In this document: positions 44,934 through 54,978 of the stretch, piece after piece
Numbering within the stretch: the stretch's first letter is position 1
How the letters are laid out: every line of letters starts with the position of its first letter
Assembly (NCBI RefSeq): GCF_040126305.1
Contig: NZ_CP149510.1
Location: 3,917,001 to 3,981,000, forward strand
Length of the DNA: 64,000 nt
From: Pararhizobium sp. A13
GTDB lineage: Bacteria > Pseudomonadota > Alphaproteobacteria > Rhizobiales > Rhizobiaceae
Direction: 5' to 3'
Notes under the pieces: generated by a model
Told to the model about the DNA's origin: nothing
The model's input: the letters and a program-made list of their open reading frames with translations, nothing else
The model's database searches: none
Translations under genes and position numbers: made by a program

Positions 44934-46148
44934 ATGAACACAATGACCGCGACCGCGCCCTGGACCACCGCAAAACCAACCGCCCTGCTCGTTCTGGCCG
45001 ACGGCACCGTTATCGAAGGCAAGGGCATCGGCGCCACCGGCAAGGTGCAGGCCGAAGTGGTCTTCAACACCGCACTGACCGGCTACGAAGAGATCATGAC
45101 CGACCCTTCCTATCTCGGCCAGATCGTCACCTTCACCTTCCCGCATATCGGCAATATCGGCGCCAATGACGAGGACATCGAGGACCTGACGCCGGCAGCC
45201 CGCCACGGCGCGGTCGGCGTCATCTTCAAGGCCGACATCACCGACCCGTCGAGCTACCGCGCCGCAAAACATCTCGACGCCTGGCTGAAGGCACGCGGCA
45301 TCATCGGCCTCTGCGGCATCGACACGCGGGCGCTGACCGCCTGGATCCGCGAGAACGGCGCGCCGAACGCGGTGATCGCCCATGATCCGAACGGCGTCTT
45401 CAACCTCGACGAACTGAAGGCCGAAGCGAAAGCCTGGAGCGGGCTCGAAGGCCTCGACCTCGCCAAGGTCGCCTCCTCCGGCCAGTCGTCGCGCTGGAGC
45501 GAAAAGCCCTGGGTCTGGAACGAAGGTTACAGCGAGTTGGCGGAGACCGAGACGACGCACCATGTCGTGGCGCTCGATTTCGGCGTCAAGCGCAACATCC
45601 TGCGCCTTTTCGCAGGTCTCGGCTGCAAGGTCACCGTCATGCCGGCGACGACCAGCGCTGAGGAAGTCCTTGCCCAGAAGCCGGACGGCATCTTCCTGTC
45701 GAACGGCCCGGGTGATCCGGCGGCGACCGGCGAATACGCCGTCCCGGTGATCAAGGACCTCATCAAGAGCGATATCCCGCTGTTCGGCATCTGCCTCGGT
45801 CACCAGATGCTGGGCCTGGCGCTCGGCGCCAAGACCGAGAAGATGCACCAGGGCCACCACGGCGCCAACCATCCGGTCAAGGACCACACGACGGGCAAGG
45901 TCGAGATCGTCTCGATGAACCACGGCTTCGCAGTCGACTCCAAGTCGCTGCCGGAAGGCGTTGAGGAGACTCACGTTTCGTTGTTCGACGGCACCAATTG
46001 CGGCCTGCGCGTCACCGGCAAGCCGGTGTTTTCCGTGCAGCACCACCCGGAAGCCTCGCCCGGCCCGCAGGACAGCCACTACCTCTTCCGCCGCTTCATC
46101 AATCTGGTGCGCGAGAAGAAGGGCGAACCGGCGCTGGCCGAGCGCTGA
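44934..46148 (+). CDS. carA: Carbamoyl-phosphate synthase small (glutaminase) chain
   Basis: 404 aa. The N-terminal CPSase small-chain domain (ALLVLADGTVIEGKGIGATG, GYEEIMTDPSYLGQIVTFTF) is followed by a class I glutamine amidotransferase: VVALDFGVKRNILRLF, LSNGPGDPAATGEYAVPVI, the catalytic Cys in FGICLGHQMLGLALGAKT and the His-Glu in VQHHPEASPGPQDSHYLF. It supplies ammonia to CarB for arginine and pyrimidine synthesis. It is alone here; carB is 15.7 kb downstream. ATG 44943 is an alternative start. A terminator follows at 46173. Confidence 0.98.
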   Translation: MNTMTATAPWTTAKPTALLVLADGTVIEGKGIGATGKVQAEVVFNTALTGYEEIMTDPSYLGQIVTFTFPHIGNIGANDEDIEDLTPAARHGAVGVIFKADITDPSSYRAAKHLDAWLKARGIIGLCGIDTRALTAWIRENGAPNAVIAHDPNGVFNLDELKAEAKAWSGLEGLDLAKVASSGQSSRWSEKPWVWNEGYSELAETETTHHVVALDFGVKRNILRLFAGLGCKVTVMPATTSAEEVLAQKPDGIFLSNGPGDPAATGEYAVPVIKDLIKSDIPLFGICLGHQMLGLALGAKTEKMHQGHHGANHPVKDHTTGKVEIVSMNHGFAVDSKSLPEGVEETHVSLFDGTNCGLRVTGKPVFSVQHHPEASPGPQDSHYLFRRFINLVREKKGEPALAER

Positions 46149-46172
46149 GACTTTAAAGCCTTCAGAAAACTG

Positions 46173-46212
46173 CAAAGCCCCGGCCTATCCCAAAGGATGC
46201 GCCGGGGCTTTG
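46173..46212. terminator. Bidirectional terminator between carA and VOC gene
   Basis: CAAAGCCCCGGC (46173-46184) and GCCGGGGCTTTG (46201-46212) form a perfect 12-bp stem with a 16-base loop. The A/T-rich ends allow termination of both convergent units. Confidence 0.8.
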
Positions 46213-46217
46213 TCCGT

Positions 46218-46601
46218 CTAGCCGTTGAAGACCACCGCGAGCTTGTTGCCGGCCGGATCGCGCATATAGGCGGAGTACCAGTTCGGGCCGTATTGCGGAC
46301 GCGGACCGGGTGCGCCCTCGTCGGTGCCGCCGTTCGCCAGAGCCGTCGCGTAGAAGGCCTCGACCGCGGCGTGGGATTTCGCCATGAAGCCGACCATCGT
46401 ACCATTGCCGGGCGCCGCCGGCTCACTGTTGAACGGTTCGCAGACCCAGAGGATAAAACCCTTCCCGGTGCCGCCTAAGGAGTAGCCACGCCAGCCCGGA
46501 AAATTCGCATGCACGCCCCAGCCGATCGTCGAAAGGGTCGCATCATAGAAGCTCGCCGATTTCGCATGATCCAGTGTTCCGACAGTCGCATAGGCGCTCA
46601 T
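46218..46601 (-). CDS. VOC/glyoxalase-fold protein
   Basis: 127 aa. The glyoxalase superfamily pattern is evident: VGTLDHAKSASFYDATLSTI, KGFILWVCEPFNSEPAAPG, VGFMAKSHAAVEAFYATALA and YSAYMRDPAGNKLAVVFN, with the metal-site His near 12 and Glu expected late but not obvious (a Lys-Leu-Ala end replaces the usual xxEx). The activity is unknown. It ends against the carA terminator. Confidence 0.88.
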   Translation of the reverse strand: MSAYATVGTLDHAKSASFYDATLSTIGWGVHANFPGWRGYSLGGTGKGFILWVCEPFNSEPAAPGNGTMVGFMAKSHAAVEAFYATALANGGTDEGAPGPRPQYGPNWYSAYMRDPAGNKLAVVFNG

Positions 46602-46700
46602 TTTACCCTCCGTTCGATCAGCAAGTGATACGGTAGAAAAAAGAACATATCAAGAACAAATATCACACGGCGGCACTGATGTTCTTCCAGCTCGCCGGTC

Positions 46701-48107
46701 CTATGCCGGCAAGGCCAGGGTCTTCCGTTCCTGCGACAGGAAGCGGAAGAAGCGCCAGGTGAGCGAGATGCTGGCGGCGGCAAGGCCGAGCACGAAGCCG
46801 TACCAGACGCCCACGCCGCCGAAACCGGCATGGAAGGCGAGCACATAGGCCGCGACGAAGCCGATCGCCCAATAGGAAACCAGCGCCAGGATCATCGGCA
46901 CGGTCGTATCCTTGAGGCCGCGCAGCATGCCGGCCGCGAGCGCCTGCACGCCGTCGACGAGCTGGAAGGCGCCGGCGATCACGATGAGCGGTGCGGCATA
47001 GGCGAGAACCTCAGCCGCATCCGGCCGCCGCGTGTCGAGATAGAGGGCGGCCAATTCATGCGAGAAGAGCGCAAAGACGGTGCTGCCGATGAGGGCGAAG
47101 GCGCAGCCGAGCATCAGAACGGCGATCGCCGCCCGCTTGATGCCTGTCGCGTCGCGGCGGCCATGGGCGAGCCCGATCCTGACTGTCGCCACCTGCGCGA
47201 GGCCGAGCGGCACCATAAAGGCGATCGAGGCGAACTGCAGCGCGATGCCGTGGGCGGCGAGCTCGACGGTGCCGATCATGCCCATCAGCAGCGAGGCGAC
47301 CGTAAACAGGCTGACCTCGGCGAGGATGGTGACCGCGATCGGCAGACCGAGCTTGACGACCTCCTTCAAGACCGGCCAGTCCGACCGCCAGAAGCGGACG
47401 AAAATGTCATAGGCGCGGGTCTCGGGAGTGAGCTGGATATAGGCATAGAGCAGCACGAAGCTCAGCGTATTGACCGCCAGCGCCGAAATGGCGGCGCCGA
47501 CGATACCCAAGGCAGGCGCGCCGAAATGGCCGTAGATGAAGATGTAGCAGAGCGCCGCATTGGCAAGCAGAACGGCGATCGTGACATAAAGAATGATGCC
47601 GGCACGCTCGAGCGAACTCAGGAAGCCCCGCAGCACCATGAACAGGAGCGCCGGAAACATGCCCCAGAGGGCGACGCGCAGATAGCTGCCGGCAAGGGCG
47701 GCGACCGCGGGCTGCTGGCCCATTGCTCGGAGCACCGCCTCTGCATGCCACAACAGCGGCGTGGTCAGCACGCCATAGCCAAGCACGGCCCACATGCCCA
47801 TGCGCACGGCGCGGCGGACGGCGATACGGTCGCCCCGCCCTTGCGCCTGCGCCACCATCGGGATGACGGCATTGGCAAAGCCGGAACCGAAGATGAAGAC
47901 GGTGAAGAAGGTCTGCGCGGCAAGAACCATCGCGGCAAGCTCGGTCGTACCGAGCCGGCCGACCATCAGAACATCCGTGGCGTGGATTGCGAATTGTGCC
48001 AACTGGGCGCCGACGAAGGGCACGCCGAGCACGATGCTGGCGCGATAATGCGAAGACCATGAATTATCGGTGCGGACGCCCGTTTGGTTTTGGGTCGAAG
48101 TCAGCAT
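46701..48107 (-). CDS. MATE-family multidrug efflux transporter
   Basis: 468 aa from ATG 48107 (MLTSTQNQTGVRTDNSWSSH), chosen because the 32-residue upstream extension is not conserved. Twelve hydrophobic segments in two homologous halves are visible (VLGVPFVGAQLAQFAIHATD, VLMVGRLGTTELAAMVLAAQ, LGLPIAVTILAEVSLFTVAS). NorM-type members export cationic drugs with Na+ or H+. No regulator adjoins it. Confidence 0.93.
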   Translation of the reverse strand: MLTSTQNQTGVRTDNSWSSHYRASIVLGVPFVGAQLAQFAIHATDVLMVGRLGTTELAAMVLAAQTFFTVFIFGSGFANAVIPMVAQAQGRGDRIAVRRAVRMGMWAVLGYGVLTTPLLWHAEAVLRAMGQQPAVAALAGSYLRVALWGMFPALLFMVLRGFLSSLERAGIILYVTIAVLLANAALCYIFIYGHFGAPALGIVGAAISALAVNTLSFVLLYAYIQLTPETRAYDIFVRFWRSDWPVLKEVVKLGLPIAVTILAEVSLFTVASLLMGMIGTVELAAHGIALQFASIAFMVPLGLAQVATVRIGLAHGRRDATGIKRAAIAVLMLGCAFALIGSTVFALFSHELAALYLDTRRPDAAEVLAYAAPLIVIAGAFQLVDGVQALAAGMLRGLKDTTVPMILALVSYWAIGFVAAYVLAFHAGFGGVGVWYGFVLGLAAASISLTWRFFRFLSQERKTLALPA

Positions 48108-48276
48108 GATGAGATTTGAGCCTTTGGCTTCGTCGCAGCCGGTATGGGCCGCATGACGGATGAAACCGAAATAGATCAACCACCGGTAAAGCACCAGCAA
48201 CAAACACCAAAGTGCTTATTTTTTCATCTAAACATCACAAAAATTGATCGTTTTTCGCGCATTGCCGTTGAGCTGC

Positions 48277-49533
48277 TCAGACTGACTGGGCGGCTCGTTC
48301 ACTGCCGTCCGCCGGAACCGACGCCGGCCGCACCCTCTGAAGATAGATCGCAACGGCTGCGGCGACGAAGACAGCCGCGAGGACATAGGGAGCGCCGGCG
48401 AAGACGACGGACGCTTGCGGCGCGGTGAAGACACTGAAGATGTGCGCGAAGATCAGCGGGCCGAGAATGGTGGTGAAGCTGGAAATGCTGGATAGCGCGC
48501 CCTGCAGTTCACCCTGCGCCGACGGCGGCACCCTGGCGGACGCGATGCTGCGCAGCGGGGGATCGGCGAGCGCTTCGAGGCAGGTGAGCAGGATGACGGC
48601 ATAGATCATCCAGCCCTGGCTCGACAGCGCATAGCCGATGAGGCCGAGCCCGGTGAAAATCAGGCCGACCGCACCGGTCTTCCATTCGCCGAGCATCGGG
48701 ATCGCCTTCGGCAGCACGAAGGCCATTACGAGCGCGCCGCAGATGCCGAAAATGCCGAGCGACAGGCCGATCTGCCCCTCGCTCCAGTTGTAGCGATAGG
48801 AGGCAACGAAGGACCAGACTGCGGGATAGACAGCATGCGCCTGCCAGAACAGGAAGAAGACGAGCAGCACCCAGCCAATGCCGGGATAGTTGCGCATCTG
48901 TTTCAGCGCGCCGAGCGGGTTGGCGCGCTTCCATTCGAAGCGGCGGCGGTTGTGGCTTTCCAGCGTCTCCGGCAGCAGGAACAGGGCAACCAGGAAATTG
49001 ACGAAAGACAGCGCGGCGGCGCCGTAGAAGGGAATGCGCGGGCCGAATTCGCCAAGCAGGCCACCAAGCACGGGCCCGAGCGCGAAGCCGGTGCCGAAGG
49101 CGATGCCGATCAGGCCGAAATTCTTCGCCCGGTTGGTGTCGTCGCTGACATCGGCGATATAGGCGGCGGCCGTCGAGAAGCTGGCACCGCTGATGCCGGC
49201 CAGCACCCGGCCGACGAACAGCATCCAGTAGCTCACCGCCAGCGCGCAGATCAGGTTGTCGAGCGCGAACGTCAGCACGGAGGCTAGCAGGATCGGCCGG
49301 CGACCGAACCGGTCGGACAGGTTTCCAATCAGCGGCGCGAAGATGAACTGCATGCCGGAATAGACCAGCAGCAGCCAGCCGCCATCCACCGCCGCCTCGC
49401 TGACCGTATCGCCCGTCAGTTCCTTCAGATAGCTGGGCAGCACCGGCACGATGATGGCGATGCCCATGATATCGAGGAACAGGATGAGGAAGACGAGGGA
49501 CAGGCCGCGCCGCGCAGATCTGGCATCGATCAT
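48277..49533 (-). CDS. MFS efflux transporter, TetA/TCR-like
   Basis: 418 aa from ATG 49533 (GAGG site upstream). Twelve membrane segments; the TCR signature motif A is [18 protein letters not shown] near residues 70-87, and [20 protein letters not shown] marks the first helix. The central cytoplasmic loop has [20 protein letters not shown]. It resembles tetracycline-type drug/H+ antiporters but no adjacent TetR gene confirms a drug. It is next to the MATE gene on the same strand. Confidence 0.92.
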   Translation of the reverse strand: MIDARSARRGLSLVFLILFLDIMGIAIIVPVLPSYLKELTGDTVSEAAVDGGWLLLVYSGMQFIFAPLIGNLSDRFGRRPILLASVLTFALDNLICALAVSYWMLFVGRVLAGISGASFSTAAAYIADVSDDTNRAKNFGLIGIAFGTGFALGPVLGGLLGEFGPRIPFYGAAALSFVNFLVALFLLPETLESHNRRRFEWKRANPLGALKQMRNYPGIGWVLLVFFLFWQAHAVYPAVWSFVASYRYNWSEGQIGLSLGIFGICGALVMAFVLPKAIPMLGEWKTGAVGLIFTGLGLIGYALSSQGWMIYAVILLTCLEALADPPLRSIASARVPPSAQGELQGALSSISSFTTILGPLIFAHIFSVFTAPQASVVFAGAPYVLAAVFVAAAVAIYLQRVRPASVPADGSERAAQSV

Positions 49534-49693
49534 CGAACAAACCTCTTCTGGTGGGGCTGCTGCAAACGGATACGGAACGCGAACGGAAACTGGCACACCG
49601 TCTTTATCGAAAATTTTCGACCGAAACAATCCGTGAACATTTCAATGTTCTTGATGGGTGATGCTGGAACATTGATGCCGATGCCGCAGCGCC

Positions 49694-50593
49694 TCAGCCG
49701 CGAGGCCGGCTCCTGAGGAAATCGACAAAGGCCCTGAGCGGCGGCGGCATATGTTTGCGGCCGGCATAATAGAGATAGGGGCCGGGGAAGTCCGGCGTCC
49801 AGTCCTCCAGGATAGGCACGAGCTCGCCGCGGGCGATCGCCGGCGCCAGGAACTCTTCGAAGGTGGCGATGATGCCAAGGCCGGCAATCGCGGCGCCGAT
49901 CTGCAGTTCAAGGGTATTTGTCGTAATGCGGGCGGGCGGCGAGACGCGGATCACCTCCTCGCCCCTCTCGAACTCCCATGCGGGAACCGCGCCGCTGGCG
50001 AAACGGTGGCGGATGCACGCGTGATCGAGAACCTCGTGGGGATGACGGGGCTCTCCATGCGCCAGGAGATAGGCGGGAGACGCAGCGGTGACGAAACGCT
50101 GCCGGCGCGGGCCGATCGGCACCGCTATCATATCCTTTTCCAACCGCTCGTCATAACGCACCCCGGCATCGAAGCCGGCGGCAAGCACGTCGATGAAACT
50201 GTCATCGGCGCTGACCTCGAGCGTGATGCCGGGATAGGCCTTGAGGAAATCGGACATGATATCGGGCAGGACGGCGCGGGCAACGACGGTGGCGACGTTG
50301 AGGCGCAACGTTCCGGTCGCGCTGTCGCGAAAGCTGCCGATCTGGTCGAGCGCCGAGGCAACCTCGCCAAGCGCCGGCGACAGCCGTTCAATCAGTTGTT
50401 CGCCCGCCTCCGTCAGGGTGACGCTGCGGGTAGTGCGGTTAAGCAGGCGCACGCCGAGCCTCTGCTCCAGTCGTCTGAGCGCCTCGCTGAGCGAGGAGGC
50501 CGAGACGCCGCGCCGGCGAGCGGCGGCGCGAAAATTGCGCTCCCGTGCCACGGCGGTGAAGGCATCGAGATCGGCGAGCGGCAGATCGGTCAT
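49694..50593 (-). CDS. LysR-family transcriptional regulator
   Basis: 299 aa from ATG 50593. The N-terminal winged helix is standard: LADLDAFTAVARERNFRAAA, RRRGVSASSLSEALRRLEQR, LGVRLLNRTTRSVTLTEAGE. The C-terminal LysR substrate-binding domain follows. It is divergent from an aldo/keto reductase gene (ATG 50711), which it most likely controls. Confidence 0.94.
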   Translation of the reverse strand: MTDLPLADLDAFTAVARERNFRAAARRRGVSASSLSEALRRLEQRLGVRLLNRTTRSVTLTEAGEQLIERLSPALGEVASALDQIGSFRDSATGTLRLNVATVVARAVLPDIMSDFLKAYPGITLEVSADDSFIDVLAAGFDAGVRYDERLEKDMIAVPIGPRRQRFVTAASPAYLLAHGEPRHPHEVLDHACIRHRFASGAVPAWEFERGEEVIRVSPPARITTNTLELQIGAAIAGLGIIATFEEFLAPAIARGELVPILEDWTPDFPGPYLYYAGRKHMPPPLRAFVDFLRSRPRG

Positions 50594-50710
50594 TGTACGA
50601 TTTTCCAAACAGCTTGTGCACGTTGAGACGGATTATCGCACAAAGCGTTTGGCAGTAAAACCACCTCCCGAACACGACGCCGCTGCTGCGGCAGAAACAG
50701 GAGAAGCGAC

Positions 50711-51706
50711 ATGAAACATGTTCAACTCGGCAAGACCGGCCCGTCCGTCTCAACCCTCGGGCTCGGCTGCATGGGCATGTCCGGCATGTATGGCCCGTCC
50801 GACCGGGGAACAGGCATCGCGACCATCCATGCGGCGCTCGATGCCGGCATCAACCTCCTCGACACCGGCGATTTCTACGGCATGGGTCATAACGAGATGC
50901 TGATCGGCGAAGCGCTGAAAGGTGTTTCCCGCGACAAGGTGATCATCAGCGTCAAGACCGGCGCCCTGCGCGACGTCGCCGGCGGCTTCAACGGCATGGA
51001 CAACCGGCCGGCGGCACTGAAGAATTTTGTCGCCTACACGCTCCAGCGGCTCGGCGTCGACTATATCGACATCTACCGCCCTGCCCGGCTCGACCCGCAC
51101 GTGCCGATCGAGGAAACGGTCGGTGCCATCGCCGAGATGATTGAGGCCGGTTATGTCCGCCACATCGGCCTGTCCGAGGTTGGCGTCGAGACCATCCGCC
51201 GCGCGGCGGCCGTCCATCCGATTACCGATCTGCAGATCGAATATTCGCTGATCTCGCGCGGCATCGAGGACAAGATCCTGCCCGCCTGCCGCGACTTGGG
51301 CATCGGCATCACCGCCTACGGCGTGCTGTCGCGCGGCCTGATCAGCGGTCACTGGCAGAAGGGCGATGGACAGAGCAAGGGCGACTTCCGCGCCCATAGC
51401 CCGCGCTTCCAAGGCGAGAATGTCGGAAGGAACCTCGCGCTCGTTGAGGCGCTGCGCAAGATCGCCGATGCGAAGGGCGTGTCGGTCGCGCAGATCGCCA
51501 TTGCCTGGGTGGCGGCACAGGGCAGCGACATCGTTCCGCTGATCGGGGCGCGCAAGGTCGAGCGGCTGGAGGAAGCGCTGGGATCGCAGGCCGTGCATCT
51601 GTCAGCCGCCGATCTTGCAGCGATCGAAACCGCGATACCGAAGGATGCGGCAGCAGGCGGGCGTTATCCTGAGGCCATGCTCGCGCATATGGACAGCGAG
51701 AAGTAG
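50711..51706 (+). CDS. Aldo/keto reductase
   Basis: 331 aa TIM-barrel. The catalytic set is present: D and Y in LDTGDFYGMGHNEMLIGEAL, K in VIISVKTGALRD and H-type position in YRPARLDPHVPIEETVGAIA (the usual His of the barrel segment seems replaced, as in the AKR12/13-like groups). The NADPH-binding end is VPLIGARKVERLEEALGS. The substrate is unknown. It is divergent from and probably regulated by the LysR gene; GGAGAAGCGAC precedes the ATG. Confidence 0.93.
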   Translation: MKHVQLGKTGPSVSTLGLGCMGMSGMYGPSDRGTGIATIHAALDAGINLLDTGDFYGMGHNEMLIGEALKGVSRDKVIISVKTGALRDVAGGFNGMDNRPAALKNFVAYTLQRLGVDYIDIYRPARLDPHVPIEETVGAIAEMIEAGYVRHIGLSEVGVETIRRAAAVHPITDLQIEYSLISRGIEDKILPACRDLGIGITAYGVLSRGLISGHWQKGDGQSKGDFRAHSPRFQGENVGRNLALVEALRKIADAKGVSVAQIAIAWVAAQGSDIVPLIGARKVERLEEALGSQAVHLSAADLAAIETAIPKDAAAGGRYPEAMLAHMDSEK

Positions 51707-51837
51707 GCAGCCTTGCTCCCGACGCCCCGCGCGCCATTCGGGCGCAGGGTTGGCGGCGTAAATCTGCCATTCCGCCCTGTGAATGACGGGCGCTGTGGTG
51801 TCAGGGAGAAGCCTGCTGCCGCTTCGACGCGGACGCG

Positions 51838-52152
51838 TCACCTCACATAGACGACCTTGCCGCCGTTAAGGGCGGTCTGGACGCCAACCACGTTTCGAGA
51901 GGAAATGCCCCGCCTTTGCAGAAGGGCGCGGATATTCGGATTCGACCTGATCTCCTCCTGCGCTTTCGCGACCGTCTGCGGCGAGGGATTTCGGTAGATC
52001 AGCGATACCTGCTGAAACTCGTCCTGACCGTAATAGTCGCGGATCATGACGATCGTGATACCGGGGGCCCGCTGCGCATGGGCGGGCATGACGGCGCTTG
52101 CGATGGTTATTGCGAGTGCGGCGGAAAGCGTGACGAGCAGGGCGTTTTTCAC
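51838..52152 (-). CDS. Small secreted protein, paralogue 1
   Basis: 104 aa from a GTG start at 52152, which has AAGGAG 7 bases upstream; no ATG fits. Signal peptide ends near AVMPAHAQ. The mature part reads ITIVMIRDYYGQDEFQQVSL, IYRNPSPQTVAKAQEEIRSN and ISSRNVVGVQTALNGGKVVY. The product of the next upstream gene (52294-52629) is clearly related over the whole mature length. The family is unknown to me; the two lie head-to-tail as a tandem duplication. Confidence 0.7.
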   Translation of the reverse strand: MKNALLVTLSAALAITIASAVMPAHAQRAPGITIVMIRDYYGQDEFQQVSLIYRNPSPQTVAKAQEEIRSNPNIRALLQRRGISSRNVVGVQTALNGGKVVYVR

Positions 52153-52293
52153 TCTCTTTCTCCTTGTGTCCTCATCGATGAGCGAACGGCTCAATGCCAG
52201 ATACGCGCGAAACCTCCTGATAGTTTCGCAAGGACGTATCCGTCACTTCCGCCGGTGCGATTGCCATCGGCCGGCAGGAAAGGAGTTTGACGA

Positions 52294-52629
52294 TCAGCGC
52301 GCATAAATGATCTTGCCGCCGCTCGCAGCGGTCTGGACGGCAACGACGTTCTGCGGCTGGATATTCCGGCGTTCCAGAGCCTCTCTGAGAACAGGATTGG
52401 ACGCGATTTCATTCTGCGCGCGGGCGACGGTTTCGGGAGAGGGATAGCGATAGATGAAGGGAATACGATCCTGGTCATCGTGATAGCTTGGCCGCATGAC
52501 GATCACGAGCAATCCGGGCTCCAGGGGGCGGCCAAAAAGAATGGTGCCGAGCGTTTCCGCCGTGGCGGGAGGCGCTACCGGCAGGGCCAGTGCGCCCGCG
52601 GCAAGTACAAGGGCGACGAATTTCCTCAT
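52294..52629 (-). CDS. Small secreted protein, paralogue 2
   Basis: 111 aa with signal peptide MRKFVALVLAAGALALPVAP (cleavage after TATAE or nearby). The mature part has LLVIVMRPSYHDDQDRIPFI, YRYPSPETVARAQNEIASNP and IQPQNVVAVQTAASGGKIIY, each matching paralogue 1 block by block. No cysteine is present. ATG 52629 follows AAGGAGAATAG. The role is unknown; a periplasmic location is predicted. Confidence 0.75.
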   Translation of the reverse strand: MRKFVALVLAAGALALPVAPPATAETLGTILFGRPLEPGLLVIVMRPSYHDDQDRIPFIYRYPSPETVARAQNEIASNPVLREALERRNIQPQNVVAVQTAASGGKIIYAR

Positions 52630-52794
52630 GTCTATTCTCCTTCATCGGCAATCCGCATGGCGCGCCGTTCAATAGAAGGAGATATAGGTCGCGCCTGTTC
52701 CTTTTGCGATCAGGAGCAATGCACGAACACAACTTTTTGAGCGCAGGAATTCCTGCCGCCTGGGGACCTGCTGCAGACCCGCTGTCGCCGCCGC

Positions 52795-53727
52795 TCAGAT
52801 ATCGCTGTTGAACGTGTCGCAGGCGGAAAGCTTGCCGCTGTCGAAGCCGCGCTTGAACCATTTGGAGCGCTGGGCCGACGTGCCGTGGTTGAAGCTTTCC
52901 GGAACGACGTAGCCCTGGGTCCGCTTCTGCAGCGTGTCGTCGCCGATCTGGGTGGCGGCGTTCAGCGCCTCTTCGAGGTCGCCCTGTTCGAGAATCCCCT
53001 TCTGCTCGGTGTATTTGCCCCAGATGCCGGCGAAGCAGTCCGCCTGCAGCTCGACGCGGATCGACATCTGGTTGGAATCGACCTCGCTCATGCGCTGCCG
53101 CTGGGCATTGACCTTCGGCAGGATGCCGAGCAGGTTCTGCACGTGATGACCGACCTCGTGGGCGATCACATAGGCCTCGGCGAAATCGCCCGACGCATCG
53201 AAGCGCTGCGCCAGTTCGTCGAAGAAGGCCATGTCGAGATAGACCTTCTGGTCACCTGGGCAATAGAACGGGCCGCTGGCGGACGAGGCCATGCCGCAGG
53301 CCGAATTGATGCCGTCGCGGAAGAGCACCAGTTTCGGCTCCCTATAGGTTTCGCCAGCCGCCTGGAAGATGCCGTTCCAGGTGTCTTCGGTCTCGGCCAG
53401 CACCGTCGCGACGAAGGCCTTCGCCTCTTCCTCCTGCGCGGAGCCCTGCGGTGTCTGGGACTCGGTCTGCTCGACACCGGGCGAACCGACCTGCCCGCCT
53501 TCCATCACCTGCAGCAAGTCGATGCCCATCATCCTCAGGACGAAATAGATGACGACAAGGAAGATGATGGTGCCGATGCTCATGCCGCCGCCGCGGCCGC
53601 CACCGCCGGTCGGAATGCGGAAACCGCCGCCGCGGCCGAAGGGGTTGCCGCCCAGGCCGCCACGGGAGGGGCTTGATCCGCGAACGTCCTCGACATTGCC
53701 CGATTGGCGGCGGCCTCTCCATTCCAT
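52795..53727 (-). CDS. Membrane-anchored neutral zinc metallopeptidase (YpfJ family)
   Basis: 310 aa. A Gly/Arg-rich cytosolic N-terminus (about 1-48) precedes one membrane segment (about 50-68, GTIIFLVVIYFVLRMMGIDL). The zinc-binding motif AHEVGHHVQNLLGI has the HExxH sequence and DCFAGIWGKYTEQKG provides the distal acidic residues. The KPG-type zinc_peptidase domain fits E. coli YpfJ, function unproven. It is a single gene on the minus strand. Confidence 0.92.
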   Translation of the reverse strand: MEWRGRRQSGNVEDVRGSSPSRGGLGGNPFGRGGGFRIPTGGGGRGGGMSIGTIIFLVVIYFVLRMMGIDLLQVMEGGQVGSPGVEQTESQTPQGSAQEEEAKAFVATVLAETEDTWNGIFQAAGETYREPKLVLFRDGINSACGMASSASGPFYCPGDQKVYLDMAFFDELAQRFDASGDFAEAYVIAHEVGHHVQNLLGILPKVNAQRQRMSEVDSNQMSIRVELQADCFAGIWGKYTEQKGILEQGDLEEALNAATQIGDDTLQKRTQGYVVPESFNHGTSAQRSKWFKRGFDSGKLSACDTFNSDI

Positions 53728-53910
53728 GGTGCGATCTCCCGGTCTGCTTAGCGGCCGTCAAGCCTTTGTTAGAAACCATATAACGCGCGAGACGCAATTT
53801 TGTGCAAGATCAAAACAATAAAGTTGCAGCTGTCACAGAAAATCGATCCGGCGTTGGCGGGAGGCGACGGGACATGCAGTATGGCAGACATTGTCTTGGG
53901 AGGAGATGAC

Positions 53911-54934
53911 ATGAAAGCCATGCGCCTGGAATCGATCGGCAATCTGTTCATACGCGAGATCGAGAAACCCGTTCCCGGCCCGGACGATCTGCTGGTACGA
54001 ATCGAGGCCTGCGGCATCTGTGGCACCGATCGTCACCTGCTGCACGGCGAATTCCCCTCGACCCCACCGGTGACGCTCGGCCACGAATTCTGCGGCATCA
54101 TCGAGGCGATGGGCGCGGATGTGACGGGCTTCAGGCTCGGCGCCCGCATTACCGGCGACCCGAATATTTCCTGCGGCCGCTGTCCGCAATGCCAGGCAGG
54201 CAGGGTCAATCTCTGCCGCAACCTGAAAGCCATCGGCATCAGCCGCGACGGCGGTTTCGCCGACTATGTCATAGTGCCACAGAGACAGGCCTTCGAAATT
54301 CCGCTCGATAGGCCCGCCACGCACGCCGCCTTCTGCGAGCCGCTCGCCTGCTGCCTGCACGGCGTCGACATGGCGCAGATCAAGGCGGGTTCCTCCGTCG
54401 TGGTGCTGGGCGGTGGCGTGATCGGGCTTTTGACGGTTCAGCTTGCGCGGCTCGCCGGCGCGACGACGGTCATTCTCTCCACACGGCAGGAATCGAAACG
54501 GAAGCTGGCCGAGGAACTCGGCGCCACGGCCAGCGTCGATCCCTCCGCCGGCGATATCATCGAGCAGATCACGGGCCTCGGCGGCCTTGTGCCGGGCGGC
54601 GTGGACGTGGTGATCGAATGCGCCGGCGTTGCCGAGACCGTCGAGCAGTCGACGCGCCTCGCCCGCGCCGGCGGCACCGTCGCCATTCTCGGCGTTATGG
54701 CGCAGGGTGACAAGGTGAAGATCGAGCCGTTCGACATCCTCTTCCGGGAACTGCGGGTGCTCGGTTCCTTCATCAACCCCTTCACCCACCGCCGCGCCGC
54801 CGAGCTCGTGGCTTCCGGGGTGATCAACGTCGAGAATCTCGCGAAAAATCACGCTGGAGGAGGCGCCGGACGTGATCCGTAACCCGCCGACCGCAGGAGA
54901 GGTGAAGGTGCTGGTGGTGGCCAGCCGCGTATAA
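53911..54934 (+). pseudogene. Zinc-dependent alcohol dehydrogenase with C-terminal frameshift
   Basis: From ATG 53911 (GGAGGAG site) the MDR fold is intact: CGICGTDRHLLHGEFPS with GHEFCGII (catalytic zinc), CGRCPQCQAGRVNLC (structural zinc) and VVLGGGVIGLLTVQLARLAG (NAD-binding). In the run AAAAA at 54844-54848 the frame shifts: the present reading ends AKNHAGGGAGRDP at 54882. With one A fewer it would continue AKITLEEAPDVIRNPPTAGE, VKVLVVASRV and stop at 54932-54934, giving 340 aa. This is the full-length end for tdh/sorbitol-type members. Either a real frameshift or a sequencing error; only about 17 C-terminal residues are replaced, so the enzyme might still work. Confidence 0.75.
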
Positions 54935-54978
54935 ACCCGCCCGGAGGGCACCCTTTCGGCTTGTGACCTGCCGCGCAG

